64,000 bases of DNA from Alitta virens (taxonomy: Eukaryota > Annelida > Polychaeta > Phyllodocida > Nereididae): assembly GCA_932294295.1 (NCBI GenBank), contig OW028579.1, positions 7,276,370 through 7,340,369 of the forward strand. The letters are read 5' to 3'. Positions 10,367 to 25,300 of this stretch are shown in pieces. The position numbers and the translations under genes are program-made. The first letter of the stretch is position 1; every line of letters starts with the position of its first letter. The notes beneath the pieces are model-generated. The model was not told the DNA's origin and made no database searches. It worked only from the letters and a program-made list of their open reading frames with translations.

Positions 10367-13300
10367 ATGAGGAAACTATCAGAAAAAGTAAGTAATGATT
10401 CTTACTAAGAGTTAATATGACACAGTAAGTAACTGAGCCTCCATTTAGTTAACTTGATCAACATATTAGTTCTTACTCTTATTATTATTTCATACCACAC
10501 AGAATGATGTCAATTGCATGTTATTTCCAAATAAGGACGAAACGAGGTCGGCCGTAAAAATGCCCGCGCAACAACATTTGCTGTGACAGATTGATACCAA
10601 CCCGCAATTCTAAAAGTAAATGGATTTAGCTAAATAATAAAACTTAAATTTTGAAAATCGGACTAAAATTCACTGAGATGTGCATATAATTAATCGCGAG
10701 TCGAAGACGTTCATGACGTTGGTGACGCTGCATTCAGCTTTTTCCCATTTGAAATATCAAAGATTACTAAATGTCTACGAATATAAAAATCATTTTATAA
10801 TTAAAGTTTGAAAATGTCCATAAACAAGTTAAATTGAAAATAAAACAGACTATTTGCAATTTTGATATTACTGTAAAAATCTCTGAACTTCTAAACACAA
10901 TAATAAAACATAATTGGCAAGATAAACTGTCGCCAATAGTATTTTATATTACATTCCATGTTTGCTAAATCAAAAGATAAATCAGACATGTAAGAAAGAA
11001 TCATAATTGTGAAGGTTAAGGCAACTTAGCAATTAATATTAGTGTGTAATTATGCAAAATATGTCACTTCATTTTGAATTTATATTTTATTTTTACTTAA
11101 TCTATTTGTCACTGTATGAACTTAATTCTAATCATATTTAAGTAGTCTCTTTTTCTTTTAGTTATAATGTAAGGGGTGTGCACAATTTTACAGCTTTTTA
11201 GTAAGCTAGTGTACACCCCCCCCCCCCCCCCCCACAGTATGCTTATGTCTTTTATTGTTTATGTAATGCACTAACTGTATTGAAAAACTACATACTGTGT
11301 GCATGGCCAAATGTGCCACGTGCGTTTTCCATGCGAAGGATAAACGCATGGAAAATGCATGGTTTTTGCCTAATTATAATGAGGTGAAAACCATGCATTT
11401 TCCATGCGTTTATCCAAATGTATGGAAAACGAAAGTGGCACATTTGGCCATGTAGAAAAAAATAAATCTTGAAATCACTGGGCTTAGTTTTGTTTGAGCA
11501 ACGTTTTGTGTGTTTCACAGACTTCATCAGGCTTACTGAAGTGTAAAACATAATTGAAGAAAGCTCCTTAGCCATCTTCAGTAAACCATATGATGTCTGT
11601 CAGGAAACAGACAAGACGTTGCTCGAACAACTAAGCCCATAGAATTTTCATAACTTTCACAATTATTGGAATTACAGTTATACTTTCATAAAATACGTTC
11701 AACTCTAGCTGTCTGTAGGGACCTGGCTGTGGTCGAAATATGCTAAAGCCAGCTGCTTCTGTCCACTTCTATAGCAGCTGTATAGCTAATATTCGGCTTA
11801 CATCTATCACCAGATAAATATAAACCTTGGTAAATGTAAGAAATTAATCTAATATATCATAAATGTTTTTTTCAGACCAGTTTTGAGTAGCCTATTTATG
11901 ACAGCTTTGTCTAGTTGCAATTTGACAGGCCATTTTTAATGAAACTAACTGTACCTGGATGTCTGAGAGTGTACACTGTCATAAGAAAGAATCAGAAAAG
12001 GAAGAATCTCCAACTAGATTATATTGCACCCCTTTAATGTTTAACCCTTCCCCACCCACCCAATTGGCGAATTGAGTTGCCCCACCCAAGAACAGCATGG
12101 CTGACAAATGGCGGATTAATTAAGTCTGAGAAACTAAATGGAAAAAGCGAAGGAGAGAGGAATGGCGGTGAAATATTGCATTGATTAAGCTGCAGAAGGA
12201 AAAGAGGTGTTGAGATGGTGTCTTAATTAACTGCAGCAAATGACCAAATGGCCTGCTCTATTTTACAGATTTTCCCACATGAAAAAAGTGGCTGCTCATA
12301 GCACGTTATATACGTGTTCCATAGTTAAAGGCACGAATACATGTACCTACTTTATACATAACTGACAAATTATAAGATAAGATATACTTTATTCAGTCCA
12401 TGTGGCAACTTTTGGGGTACAATAGCATTGCTCAACAGGTTAACATATACATATATTATTTACATTAATTAATGGAACCAACTGTTTTGATGTTACGTTA
12501 GTTAGTTAGTGTTATTGTTTAACGCCTCATCAGCACCTGAGTGGGCTATGGAGAGGCTCTCTAGGGTAAGATTGATTATCTATAATTGGTAGTAGAAACC
12601 AGAAGCATGTAAAAAATCAATAATTGTCTGCATTGGATAGCTGGAGCAGCTTGTGCAATGCTCACTGTCCTGTTTTAGCCACTGGGGATAAAGGACTTCA
12701 CCCCAAGTGTTTCCACCCTCGCCGCGTGGATGTTACGTAGTTGTAATATCTTATGCTTGATGGCAGGGGAATTGATTTCTCTTGAAGGGTGGGGGGGGGG
12801 GGGGATGCAAGCCTACTTTGTCCTTTGCACCATGACGTTTCCTCGCATGTACGAGTGGCACACTGTTCAAGAGGTAAAATAATGGTGGATCATTTATGGC
12901 AAACTATTTTCAGTGTTAAACTGTCCAATAAAGTACAAATGCTCCGAAACAAAAGTATGTAGGAAAAAAAGCAATTTTTATTTGTGAATTGCATTGATCA
13001 TTCCCACTCCCTTTCCCTAAAAGTGCGGGGTATATATCCCCCACATCCCCCCTTTTCGACATCCCTGCTTGATGGTACAAAACTGTTGCCAAATATACTA
13101 GTCCTTTGTCTGGGTATCGACAGACTTTTACCAGAATGCAACAGATGGTATTCTCGGTTAAGCGGATGCTCTGAGTCCTTCATGATCTTTTTTGGCAATT
13201 TTAATAATTGTTGCTAGTTTTCTGTGATCCTTCTTACTGGATGAACCAAACCAAGCAGCTATACAAAATGACATGACTGACTCGATAATAGATCCATAGA

Positions 13301-16300
13301 ACAATGCCAAGATATCACCATCAACTCTTCAACCGGTTAGTCGCCTGAGATATCCAACAATGATTTCATCTGATCGATTTTGGTAAAACATTTTACCATC
13401 AGATCTCTAGTATTTATATGTATGATATCTTTTACGGTCTCAGAAGTGGAAAATACCTGCTATAGATAGAGTTGTTGGAAGCCACTTTGTCTGATGTTCC
13501 CATGTAATGTACCAAATCGGCCCAATGTGGCCAAATGTCTATGTGTTGTCTCAACGACGGCCCAGTGTCATGATCAGGGAGCTATCAAAGAAGATCAGCC
13601 AGAGGCCTCCAATAGGCCCTATCCCAATCTCCACTTTCGATCTTTATGGACATCTTAATGAACAGTCTCCTATTGCCCATAACATGGCTTGTTCCCAAAG
13701 TTTTTTCATCCCATCATTACGTCTTGCAACGGCAATAATTTGATGCAAATTGGTCATACATGTATACAATTTCTGTGCTTCTGACCAATGGTACTTAGAC
13801 AATTCAAAGCAATGTTAAGCATGTACTACATATCATTGTATAAAACTAAATTGGGTTCACCAGAATAATTCCAATAGAGTGAGCTAACCATAGAAAAACA
13901 TGGTCATCCGTGAGAGAATACAGTATCATGAGAATACAGTATCATGAGAATACAGTGTCACGAGAATACAGTGTCACGAGAATACAGTGTCACGAGAATA
14001 CAGTGTCATGAGAATACAGTGTCATGAGAATACAGTGTCATGAGAATACAGTATCATGAGAATACAGTGTCACGAGAATACAGTATCACGAGAATACAGT
14101 ATCATGAGAATACAGTGTCATGAGAATACAGTGTCATGAGAATACAGTGTCATGAGAATACAGTATCATGAGAATACAGTGTCACGAGAATACAGTATCA
14201 CGAGAATACAGTGTCATGAGAATACAGTATCACGAGAATACAGTGTCATGAGAATACAGTGTCATGAGAATACAGTATCATGAGAATACAGTGTCACGAG
14301 AATACAGTATCACGAGAATACAGTATCATGAGAATACAGTATCATTATCTAATAATCTAACAGCAAAATTTTCTTTTCTTTCAGATTCTGCCATTCAGTC
14401 CCAAGCTCCTGCTCACCCTGTCTTGTTATTTATTTGGTAAGTACTTTTCTCATTTCCGAGGCAATTTTTGATGAGTGGATCTTCCTTTGAACCAATCAAT
14501 AGCATCTGAGGATCTTCTGAGTTGTGACAAATCTTGAGGTTGTAAAATGGAAATTTTAGAGTGTGTAGGAGGAGGCATGAAAAGAAACACGTTTCTGTCT
14601 AAATTACCAAATTACATTGATTCCAACAACAAAAGTGCTGGTTGAATATTCAAAGGATTTTTGAAGTGTTAAAGCAATGACAAGGTTTCATCCGTTATAA
14701 CTTGTTATGTAATGCTAATCAAGGGTTTATAGAACAAGTAATAATATTATGTGTATATATACTATAGCTTATTTCGTATCAAAATCTCATATTCATTAAG
14801 TAAAAAATGATGTTTTCATGGTCTTCCTGTTTCTTTCTCCAAATTATCGTATAGTTCATTCAGGTATAATTCTGAGCTCACAATAATGTAAAAGAGACAT
14901 TTTTTAAGCCAATATAGCAGAGCTGAGTTCACCAATATACTAAATTTCCTGAAAGCTAGATCACCACTGTCATTAGTTTTTTGAAAACTGCTTAAAACTG
15001 ACGTACTCTTCCATTGAAATGTTTCGATGAAGTTTGAATAAGCAAAAAGTGTATGAAACTAAATAATTTTTGGTGTGATTTTACATGAAAATAACGTTCA
15101 GCAATTTAATGACCAAGCTTACGCTTAAAAATTATAACTTCTGACTGGACTTCTGGTTGGGATATTTCGATGAAGTTTGAATAAGCAGCAACATTTGCAA
15201 GTGTATAAAACTAAATGATTTCCGTGTGATGTGGTGGGCAAGTTACAGGCTCTAATGCTCTGAAATTTGAATTCATGTTGCTACAAACCAAGCTTCCCTA
15301 AGTTCTAAGCCAAAATAAACGTTTTTTTGGGCAATATGTCTTAGAATCTTGCCTCGTGTGTGTAATCAAACGCAATTTTTGTGTTAAAATCCTACAAATT
15401 TTATTTACTCTGATGGTTTTTTATTAGCTAAATTTACTCTCAGTACAAAGACATACCTGCCCTGTTAGATGTTTTGTATTTTACTTTCTCTGTACAAACT
15501 GACTCATTGACAACATAATCCAATCCCCCAATGTTATTTTAAAGGTGTTTTACAACCAAGAAGCTCTGAGTCAATATATATTTTCACTTTGAGTCAATAT
15601 TAACTCTGCTTGATTGGGTCTTTCAAAATCCACGAGTCAATATTAGCAATTCTTCTGGCTTTGTCAGGTTTTGTCAAATTCAACATCTCTTTCTCACAAG
15701 CTACATTACCAAACGATTTCTCTGAACAGGTTTTCAGGTTTTTAAATATTGGCTAAGCTTTTTCTGAATGTTTGCTCCATCGCAATATCAATAGAATATT
15801 GGCACACAAAATGTAGCTGCTCAGTTCAAACTTCCATAGAAAATGCATCTGCATAGAAATGCAATTCTGTCCACGAATAAGCACCTGTCTGGAGATGTTG
15901 CACAGAATAGTCGGATTCGTTTAAAATGAGTATTCTTATTTCAAAGTTCCGGTTAGTGAAAGTCCGGCTATAACGACTCCTGTCCAGAACAAGATTTTCG
16001 GTCTGTCTCACTGGACCCACATGGGCCTATAACGCAAACCGGTTATAACAAAAACATTTTGACAATCCCAAACAGTACACTGTAAGCGGTCTGACTTTAT
16101 AACTTGTTGAAAGTGACTGACTTCAGTTGTTTACAGCTAGCAAACTTGACCTACCCGAAGCCATGATTATCTTGACCTAGCCTTTCATATCCCAAGACAT
16201 CCAATGGGTTCTTTAGCCTTACCCTATTAGGAAGACGCATCCCCTCAGTTAATAAAAGCAGACTCTGGACTGTGCATGGACATCAACATATTCTTGAAGC

Positions 16301-19300
16301 ATGTGGCCTTAACAGCTGATTTATTAGACCTATGTTCATGCAATATAGTTTTGGATTCTGGGAGATTGATGTGGATAGCTGAATTAGTTTGATACCCAGG
16401 CAGTGCGGATATCAACAGGAGTCTATTTGAGCATACAGATAGTTTCAGTAAAAAAGCCTGTCAAATTGAACCTAGACAAAGCTAGACAACTTTTGATATA
16501 GAAATACACGATGCTACCTGTCACTAAACGGAACTGTCTGGATATAGCTGGCTACTCAAAGCCGGATCTAAAAGTACATGCAGCACCATTTGGTGCATCA
16601 ATTGAGAGTTATGCAGATTTGTAATCTTTTGTTGAAAAGATGCATGACAATTGCACCTACATATTTATGGTATATTACATAAATTTCTTACATTTACCAA
16701 GGTTTATATTTTTTCAGTGGTGGTAGTTTAAGCCGACTATAATGTAGAAGTAGACAGAAGCTTTAGCCAGTTACGGCCAGGAATACAGCTGACTAGAGTC
16801 AACCATATTTTATGAAACTAACTGGGGCTCCTAACTGACAACTACTTTCAGTTGTACTGTACTGTTTAGTTTTATGAGTTACAGGGTCTATGGTTTTAGA
16901 GTGTTTAACTGAGTGCATCATACACAGCATAAACACCACACAAAGTTAAAATTAGGCCATCATTTTTGTTTGACAATGCTTACCTCCCAGGGATCAATGG
17001 AGATGGTTGAAGTATGACATCTTTTTTGGTTCTTTATAAAGCATTTACAAGCAGAAATGTGTTTCCCAAGGAAGAACATTACATGACCATGAATCAAGAA
17101 ACAGGTTCACTGGGCGAGAAATAAAATTAAATATTGAGTTTCGTTTTCATACTAACGATATTCTATTCCTTTGAATTGTGTAAAATTTGCCATGGAGTTT
17201 TGCCTGATAAAACCTACGAACAATACATAACAAATCTGTTGTGTCATTTCTTTTTCCTTTCTATCCTTTTTTTTTTTCTTCTGGTCCTTCCTTCTAAACC
17301 TCTTCTTTTAGCATCTGTTTCTCAACCTCCCAGCAATGCCCCAATTCCCCAGCCTCCTCATCAGTATTCAGCTGCAGTCCATCCTAACGAGACACACTTA
17401 GCCCTCATCAGCAGCCCTCCCTCTGGGTGCTTCAGCATCTTTTACTAAAGCAGTAGCAGTTTCAGCAGCAGAAATGCCCCAAACCAGGTTAGCTGCAGAA
17501 TATAATGAATGTGATCTCATGCAATGCCCTGCAGTGTTTTAGAACAAGATTGTTAAAGTCCACTGATACCCATAATGATGATAGTGACTGTGACAGTGGT
17601 TATTCAGAATATTAATTGATGGTGGTATGCCGTTGGTGGTGATACAAACTATGATAGCAATTATAAACATATGATAAAGTGATAGTGGTGACACTAAATA
17701 CTGTTAGTTTCATAAAAATACGGTTGACTCTAGCTGTCTGTAGCGACCTGTACCTGGCTGTGGTCTAAACATGCTGAATCCAGCTGCTTCTGTCCACTTC
17801 TATAGCTAATGATCGGCTTACATCTATTACCAGATGAATATAAACCTTGGTAAATGTAAGAAAAAATCTAATATATCATAAATATGTACTTTTAGATGCA
17901 TTTTTGAGTAGCCAGCAATGACAGCTTTGTCTAGTTTCAATTTGACGTGCCTTTTTATTGAAACTAACCGTATGATAGTGATAACTAAATGGGGAATGGG
18001 GGTGAGGTGATGCGGAGACAATGGTGATACAGAACATAAAGATGGTCATACGCTCTGAGTGATAGAGAATGTGATATTGGAAAGGCTGAACGTGACAGTG
18101 GTTATACAGGCTGTGATATTGGTAATACATGTACCAATGTCATAGTAACTGGTTAGCAATAAATAGTGGTGATACAAATTTGAAAGTAGATGATACAGTA
18201 CATCATAGGGGTGATACAAAATGCTAGGGCTGTCAACTCGCATTATACATTTTTCTGACATTTTATTTTGTCTCACATAAAGAAAACTGGAATAAATCTT
18301 AGATATAAACTGGGCCGAATCTATTCCAGAAGTTGGAATCTCTGAAATGCGATTATAAATGGTCATTTGGTGACACAAGCTTGTGATGATAGAGCATGTG
18401 ATAGCAACATGGGATCGTGGTAATACAGGGTACAATCGTGTTATACAGACTGTGATAGTGGTAAAACTGATGAGATCACTATGTAATCATTAATGATGAA
18501 ATCATAGTGATGCAAAAACACTTATGTACTATTATAGTAGTATATTTGTAACCATTGTTGTTTATTGTTGTTTATTGTTTATTGCCATACATTTCACAAC
18601 ATTGTACACATAGAAGTTTCCTTCTAGAATGCATATTTAAAAATACGAATTAAAAATTAATTAATTAATAGGCTGAGGGATGAAAGATTTTAAAGATACT
18701 CCAGTCTCAAAGGTATGATGTCATAGTCTTGAGAATTTCATATACATTTGGTGAAGTTTTTCAATGTTAAATTGACTGTGAGATAATTGACATATATGAC
18801 CACTTTCATTGAAACAATCACCACTGCAAGCCTCAATTTTCAGACTTTTGAAGTAAAAACCATCTAAACTATGAGTGGTGATTTTTTCTTTAAAGTTGGA
18901 GGGCATGTTATTATTTGTTAATGGGTACTTGTAAGATATGATGTGTCTTGCAAACTCGTGTCTCACAGGGGGCAGTAGCACTTCATTGACATGTCTAGTG
19001 AAATGGTGATGATTTCGATATGTATTCAATCTATTTATATGTAAAGTAAACTGGAAACAAATTGTTTTGGTGCTTAAAGCGGAATTTGCAGTCAGGTCTT
19101 TCATTTTGATGTCGATGCAATCACAGTAATACAGATATGACAATTGTGCATCAAAACATTTAAAAGAATCTTGTCCAGGAAACGAATCATCTACACGTAC
19201 AAGACAGTTGTCACAGTGTTAGGGTTAGATATATATATATATCAGTTGTCATGGGGGGTAATCTGGAGATCCGGGACAGAGCAGAAATACTTTCATTTCT

Positions 19301-22300
19301 TCCCTATAACCAGCAGAACAGACTAGAAGAGAACTGCTCATTAATGAAGAGCAGAGAGAAGTGCTCATTTGCAGCATAAATCAGACTGGCTGAGGCTTTA
19401 ACACCTTCTAAGAAGACAGGTCGGTTTGTAAGCCTCAATCAAGGCTGAGCATTAGAGGGGAATTAGGGGTGCTCAGGGTGTCAAAAACAATGACGTCTCA
19501 TTTCACCCTCTTCTGATATACTACTGCACCCCATCGAATAAATAATACAAAAAGTCTCTCAAAAGAAAAGCAGTAATATTAGTAAATATAAAAGGTAGAA
19601 GGTGAAGGTAGATGGTTTTACCCGATAGCATTTCAAATCGGGCCAGCGTTGCTTCTACATGGTTGCCGAAATCGCGTTGACGTCGATACAATTTGGAAGG
19701 CTATCTGGGTCATTGATCACACAGATCCCGCTGGTGGACCTGTTCAAGCATAAAAATAATAAAAAAATTATAGGGTTATTTTATAGCCTTAGTTGGAAAT
19801 ACAAAGAAAAAATGGACGCAGACCAGTCGAGGTGGTGGCCTCCTCTGCCTTATGCTGGCAACGGCCCTGGTAAATGCATTTGCAATTGTAGCATCAAGGA
19901 TAATTTATTTCTGCGGTTGGACCACTAATAACGAGACTTTTGGGACTGTCAAAACACAATAAGTTTACATATGGATTTAAAGGTATACGAAAAAAGTTTT
20001 CCTGGACCTTGTTTTAATCAGACATCCGTCGAAAGTTTACTACACTGTATTGCTGAACACTTCCAGAATCTTAACTGTATTATTTAGCAACTATTCCAGA
20101 GTGTGTGTTGTTATAAAATATCAAACTTTTAAAATGCTAGATTTCTGCCATTTCTGATGATTTGTGACTTGTGGAGAGCTGGCTGTTGGCAAATCATGTG
20201 CAAATACAGGGTGCAGCATAAAAACTTGCCCCAGCAGCTACTGCTACCTCTTTTGTTATTGCCTCAATTGACAGTGATCACATGCAGCTGCAATCTTACA
20301 CACAAAAGTAATATTAGTCCTTAATTATCTTTATAAAGATATTTTCTTTTTTCCTCAAGAATTATGGATAATATGGATCTAAATATAGCACATGCACATT
20401 TATCACACCTTCTGGTGATTTTCACCTCGGCTTTTCCAATACAAGCATTAGATTATGTCACTGATCATACAGATGTGTTACAGACACCTTTCTTGACCTT
20501 TGTCACCAAAAATAGGGAAAATAGATAAATGGTTAATAAGAAGGTAGAGCATTACACCTTTGGGGTTGAAAGTGCCATTTAGGATTTTGGTCAATTTTTT
20601 GTCTTTTCTGTTTAATTAACTGGCCAATCCTCCTGAAAATCATGTGATTATTTCCAGATTAGTTGTAGATTCAAAAGTCCCTCTGGAATGCCATTATATT
20701 TCTCCATTTTAATTTTGTGACCTTCAAAACTGGAACCAACCTTCTTATCATCTAATACCATATGTATATGCACATATAAAAAACATTGAAGGAGGATTCT
20801 GTGCAAATATTATATTTTCTGTGGCTTCAGAGGTGTAGTAACTAGGAAATCTCTAATTTGTAAGCATGATAAAAGGTACAAAAATGGTATTGGAGAGCTT
20901 ATCAGCTAAACAGACATAACTATATATACTGTGCATTACGCAGAGCCCTGTGTTGGCCACTTGGGTTTGAGGTCTTCGCCCGCGGTGTTTTCCTCATATG
21001 ATCCTTGCCACTAGGCTTCAAGGGCAATAAAAATCATATTATGACTTTGATATGTAGACACTTAGCTAATACAAAATTACTGTTTTTTTTTAAATTTTTC
21101 AGTGGCATCAGCGAAGTATTGTGAGAGAGACAGTGAATGTGACATTGAGACAGGAGAGGTGTGTTGGTGGCAATGGGACGGCTGCAAAAGAGGAGAGTGC
21201 ATGTGCAACCCCACACAGACTTACTACGATCCTGCCAAGAAGAAATGCGAGTCTTGTAAGTGTATTATATAGCAATTAAAGAGTTTTTTTTTGTCCGGTA
21301 CATTGCCAAATGTGCTATGTGCGTTTTCCATGCATTTGGATAAACTCATGGAAAATGCATGTGGCACATTTGGCCATGTACCATTGTATATCAAATTTTA
21401 ATAATCACTGAAATAAATAAACTGAAACCTCGAGAATGTTGTTACTCATATGATGGACGTTGGTTTTTGGAACACATGGTCGAATAATCATAAAGTGTAC
21501 CATGGTTCAAGAATTATGGCCACCATAGTGTCACAATTATTTAATTCCCTAATTAATGTGTAATTTTTACGGTATTAAAAGTACTATTTAAATACATGTA
21601 AAACAGGCGTCTCGAATTCAGAGGATTGGAAACAATAATATAATTGTATTAGTTGCAAATAATGTCAACATTTATATTGAAATAGTCAAATGAATTGATT
21701 TGATATAACACAGTTGTAGAAGTTCGAAAAAGGTTTTTGTTATCATCAATGTCCGTCCGACATGCAGTCAAGCGGGCGGGCGTAACACTTTCGTTTCCGG
21801 AGCAGTTTAAAATTTGACATAAAATGTTTGTAAAACATAGCCAACATATGTCCATGTGACTATCATAAGGCACACTAGGCCATATAGAGTGTTATAAAAT
21901 TGTATAAAATTTCATGAGGGTAAGTGCATTAGTGTTAGAGTTCTGCTCTGGAAATGAAAGTGTAACGCCCGCCCTTCTGCCTGTCAGACGAACACATAAC
22001 AATTTTAATGATCCCTGTGTGCTATGTGGGATTCGCTGAGGGTTAAGCTGCAGCGCAGCCTATTTTCTTATTCATGCGCATTAGGTTGACCTCAAGGCAG
22101 TCTCATGGGGCCAGGTTTAATTATCTGGCATATTTCAGTCTTACAAATTCTTTTACATTAATTTGTGTTTCTTTTACAGTGAAATATGGAGATGAACCAT
22201 GTGTAGCGGGAGAACAGTGTTGGGAAGGCATGAGTTGTAAAGACGGATTCTGCAAATGCAACCATGGGACTATGACATACGACAAAGCCTTCTGTCTCAG

Positions 22301-25300
22301 GGAACACGAGAAGTTATTGGGGCAATACTGCACACAGAATGATATCTGTTACCAAAAAGCTGGTGAGGATTGCATTTGTTAATCATATATTGTCTTCGAG
22401 ATGACATGCTTCTGAATAAGAGTGAGTCATTATGACCAGGAGACCAGTTATTCTAGACATCAATTTGTACAAACGAGTAACTTAGAGCCATTATATCGTA
22501 AATGGTAATCTCTTGCATACAAACTTATATAACGGATGAAAGGCTAGTTTGTGTAAATTAGTCTTTCTCAACTCCCTGAGGACTGTTCAGCCTTGGACTG
22601 TAGGGCTTTTAGGAGTTCACACCAGTGTGGTAGCCTATTTCCAAGTAACCACTACACCTGGGTTAGTTGAACATTGTTGAAGTATTAGTTGCAGGAGGAT
22701 TTCAGGATCTGCCCAACTCCCCCATGTCATTGTAGGGGGGGGGGGGGGGGGGTTGAACTCGCTACCTCATGACTAGCGAGCGAGCATCTTATATTGCCAA
22801 GTTTCCAACTTATACTATGCTTACGATGGAACAATGCAATAATTTCCCTGATGGTGTAATTACATTGCAGTTCAGGAGTACACAAGAAGAGATGTTCATT
22901 GCAGTTCAGGAGGAAGATGCCTGTGTAACCATGGTTTCAAGGAAGACGGAAACGCGTGTGTCAGACGTAGGTGTAATTGTCTGTGATATAATTTCAATCC
23001 ATCACCTCACATTTAGGACCACTTTCTTTAACCCAATTGTAATCTTGCCATTTTTGCATGTAATATTTCTTTAAATCTGTAAAAGCCAAATCAATACGAA
23101 GACTTCCAATAGCTATGGTCTTAATGACACGTACAGTTCCACTCCACATACAATGTTCATATTCTTTGGAGGACTAAAGATAAGAAAATCGCACTGGAAT
23201 ATACAGAGCATTTAAAGCAGAATGTGGGAATATATCCTTGATTTTGAAAGTATACCAACGCTATGCCTTAAGGAGACGCCGACGCTACTGACACCTCTCA
23301 TTAGCGACTAATGGATTTCAAGAATTATTGATATACCAGATTTGATCTTCTAATTCTGTATGTCTCACCATTAAGACTAATAATGATAAAACCTGTTCAA
23401 ATAGGACTTATTTCAAGGAGGTTGTTGACCTTGTAAATGCTACATGCAAGGTCCTAAAACGAGTAGGCACAATACCCAAGTGTGACAAACTATTTGACCA
23501 AGTTACGTGGTGCGACAAACTAGTGACTTACTGTCACCCTTAGCATTACTGACGCAACATAACAACACACCCCAAACAAAGACAGCTTTATATGTTCCCT
23601 CTGTGACCACTGGCAACACAAGTGAGGTAACGAAAATATACAAAAAGTCTCAGGCAAGTTATATATGGCTATTCGAAGTGATTTTGCAGAGCCCAGGGCA
23701 GCAGAATGTGGGATGGTTGTTAAGAAACATGCTTAACGATTTTGCAGGGAAAAAAAACAAACACATGAGAAATGTGTTCCTGATGGGCTCATGTTTACAA
23801 TAGGCTAAAATGCATAGTTAATATCACGTAAATGTTTTTGTACCTATTTCCATTTCAAAATAAAGTATCTATCTATCACAAACAAAATTGCAATAGAAAT
23901 GTATACATATCATCAGATGTCCACTAGACCTGTACAGCCTTGGTACGCCAGGTTTTAACATCTTTAATTCCATTTTGGTAACTTTCCTGGCATTAGACTA
24001 AGACTTGGTGCCAAGGGAATGTTTGAAGGTTCTAGATTAATAAATAATCTGTCAAACAACATTTAATGAATTATTATATTCATAATGAATGCTAATGGTG
24101 ATTATTCCAGTTCTAGTAAATGAAGAGGGGTGCAGAAGAGACCACCATTGTCAAGGTGGCGCCCTCTGTGCGGATGGGGTGTGCAGGTGCCCTACCAAGT
24201 ACAGGCCAGTGGCCAGGAACACCAAGTGTGCAAGGGACGGAGGTGGGTACAATTATTAAAATATATTTCCATTGAATATGTTATGAAGTTAGGTCTAATG
24301 GTTAAGACACAGGCCACCTATTCTGGGCCAGGGTTCGAATCCTTGGCTGAAGTTGTTTGTAGCATAAAGCTGTTCGTAGAATAAAGCTGTGTAAATGAAA
24401 CATTTAAGTGAAAAAGTTGCAGACCGGAAAGTCACAAGATAATGATTAGCGGAACAGCTAGATATGACATGTGACATTGCAAAAAATCCAACACTGAATA
24501 CATTCATATACATTTTGAAATGCTGTGTCATCCCTTCCAGTAAAGAAAAATTATCAAATATATCACGACTGTTCACAAGCTTTTCTTTCTGACACCTCTT
24601 TTTGTCACCTCTCGAATCAACTTTCACTTTCTGTCACCTCTCAAATCGTCAAGTCGCACCCTCTCCGCATACTGAATATAATTGTTGTTAGTGATAAGAT
24701 ATTTATGTCCATCACAAATTGACATGCCAATTGACGTTCTTTTTTAATTCTTCAGCGTATTATGTGAACATCAAACTCGGTGAAACTTGTGACGAATACG
24801 AAGAACAAGCTTACTGCGCTCACGGCCTTGAATGTCGACAGTGTCCCAAAGACAACTTTTACACTTGTGCAAAATGTAAGTTGTATGAAACTGAGTAGTC
24901 ACTAGTCAGTTGTTTGAGACACAGGACACTTCCTCTAAAGGTTCCAGAATCTGCTCTGGCACTCTTGACCAGTTGAAAGTCACTTGAAAAAAAACACACA
25001 AAATAACCACTATTACAGCATAATTATGTCTCTGGTTCAGCTTCAATTCTGTTCGTCATATTATGATGAATAATATCATGTTAAACGGGAGGTCATACAC
25101 GTCCGTGCTAGGCACGGCGCAACTGCGGATGGTACAGGAGGGACATGTTTACTTGGCTATTGCTAGGTATATGGGATAACTACACAAGCCATTACTCGAT
25201 TGCCCTTTGAGAAAAGTCCTGTTTACATTAGCCACCAGGGTTTGAGGTCTTCACCTACAGTCTTACCACCTTGCTGGTAGAAGGCCCAGGACTTACAAGG

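Larger units (their letters stand above)
10388..14384 (+). other. Intron 1 of the cysteine-rich gene
   Basis: A 4-kb phase-0 intron with no exon recognised inside. It contains poly-C and poly-G runs (about 11215-11233 and 12787-12804), a 151-bp hairpin (11302-11452), a 161-bp TIR element (11479-11639), a MITE copy (11684-11951) and a 16-bp minisatellite that ends 38 bp before exon 2. Confidence 0.7.
14437..21102 (+). other. Intron 2 of the cysteine-rich gene
   Basis: A 6.7-kb phase-1 intron. No exon was recognised in it. It holds two MITE R270 copies (16435-16826 inverted, 17704-17972), a degenerate TGATAGTGGTRATAC-type array (about 17570-18480) and a TA microsatellite near 19232. Confidence 0.65.

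Noticed and set aside
13912..14346. CRISPR-like array
   Set aside because: The repeats are directly adjacent 16-mers without spacers, in a eukaryotic intron.
17134..17448. 104-codon ORF with a hydrophobic start and Pro-rich tail
   Set aside because: Intronic, with no splice-consistent link to the flanking exons and no recognisable domain.
18046..18435. 129-codon and overlapping 84-codon minus-strand ORFs
   Set aside because: They lie in a degenerate tandem array inside an intron; the Tyr/His-rich translation reflects the repeat unit.
22074..22382. 102-codon ORF as a single-exon gene
   Set aside because: Only 22180-22362 is coding, as an exon with phase-1 splice sites on both sides; the upstream Met lies in the intron.
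22769..23074. 101-codon ORF over 22871-22966
   Set aside because: The real exon uses a different frame (cysteine-rich, with CLCNHGF), consistent in phase with its neighbours.
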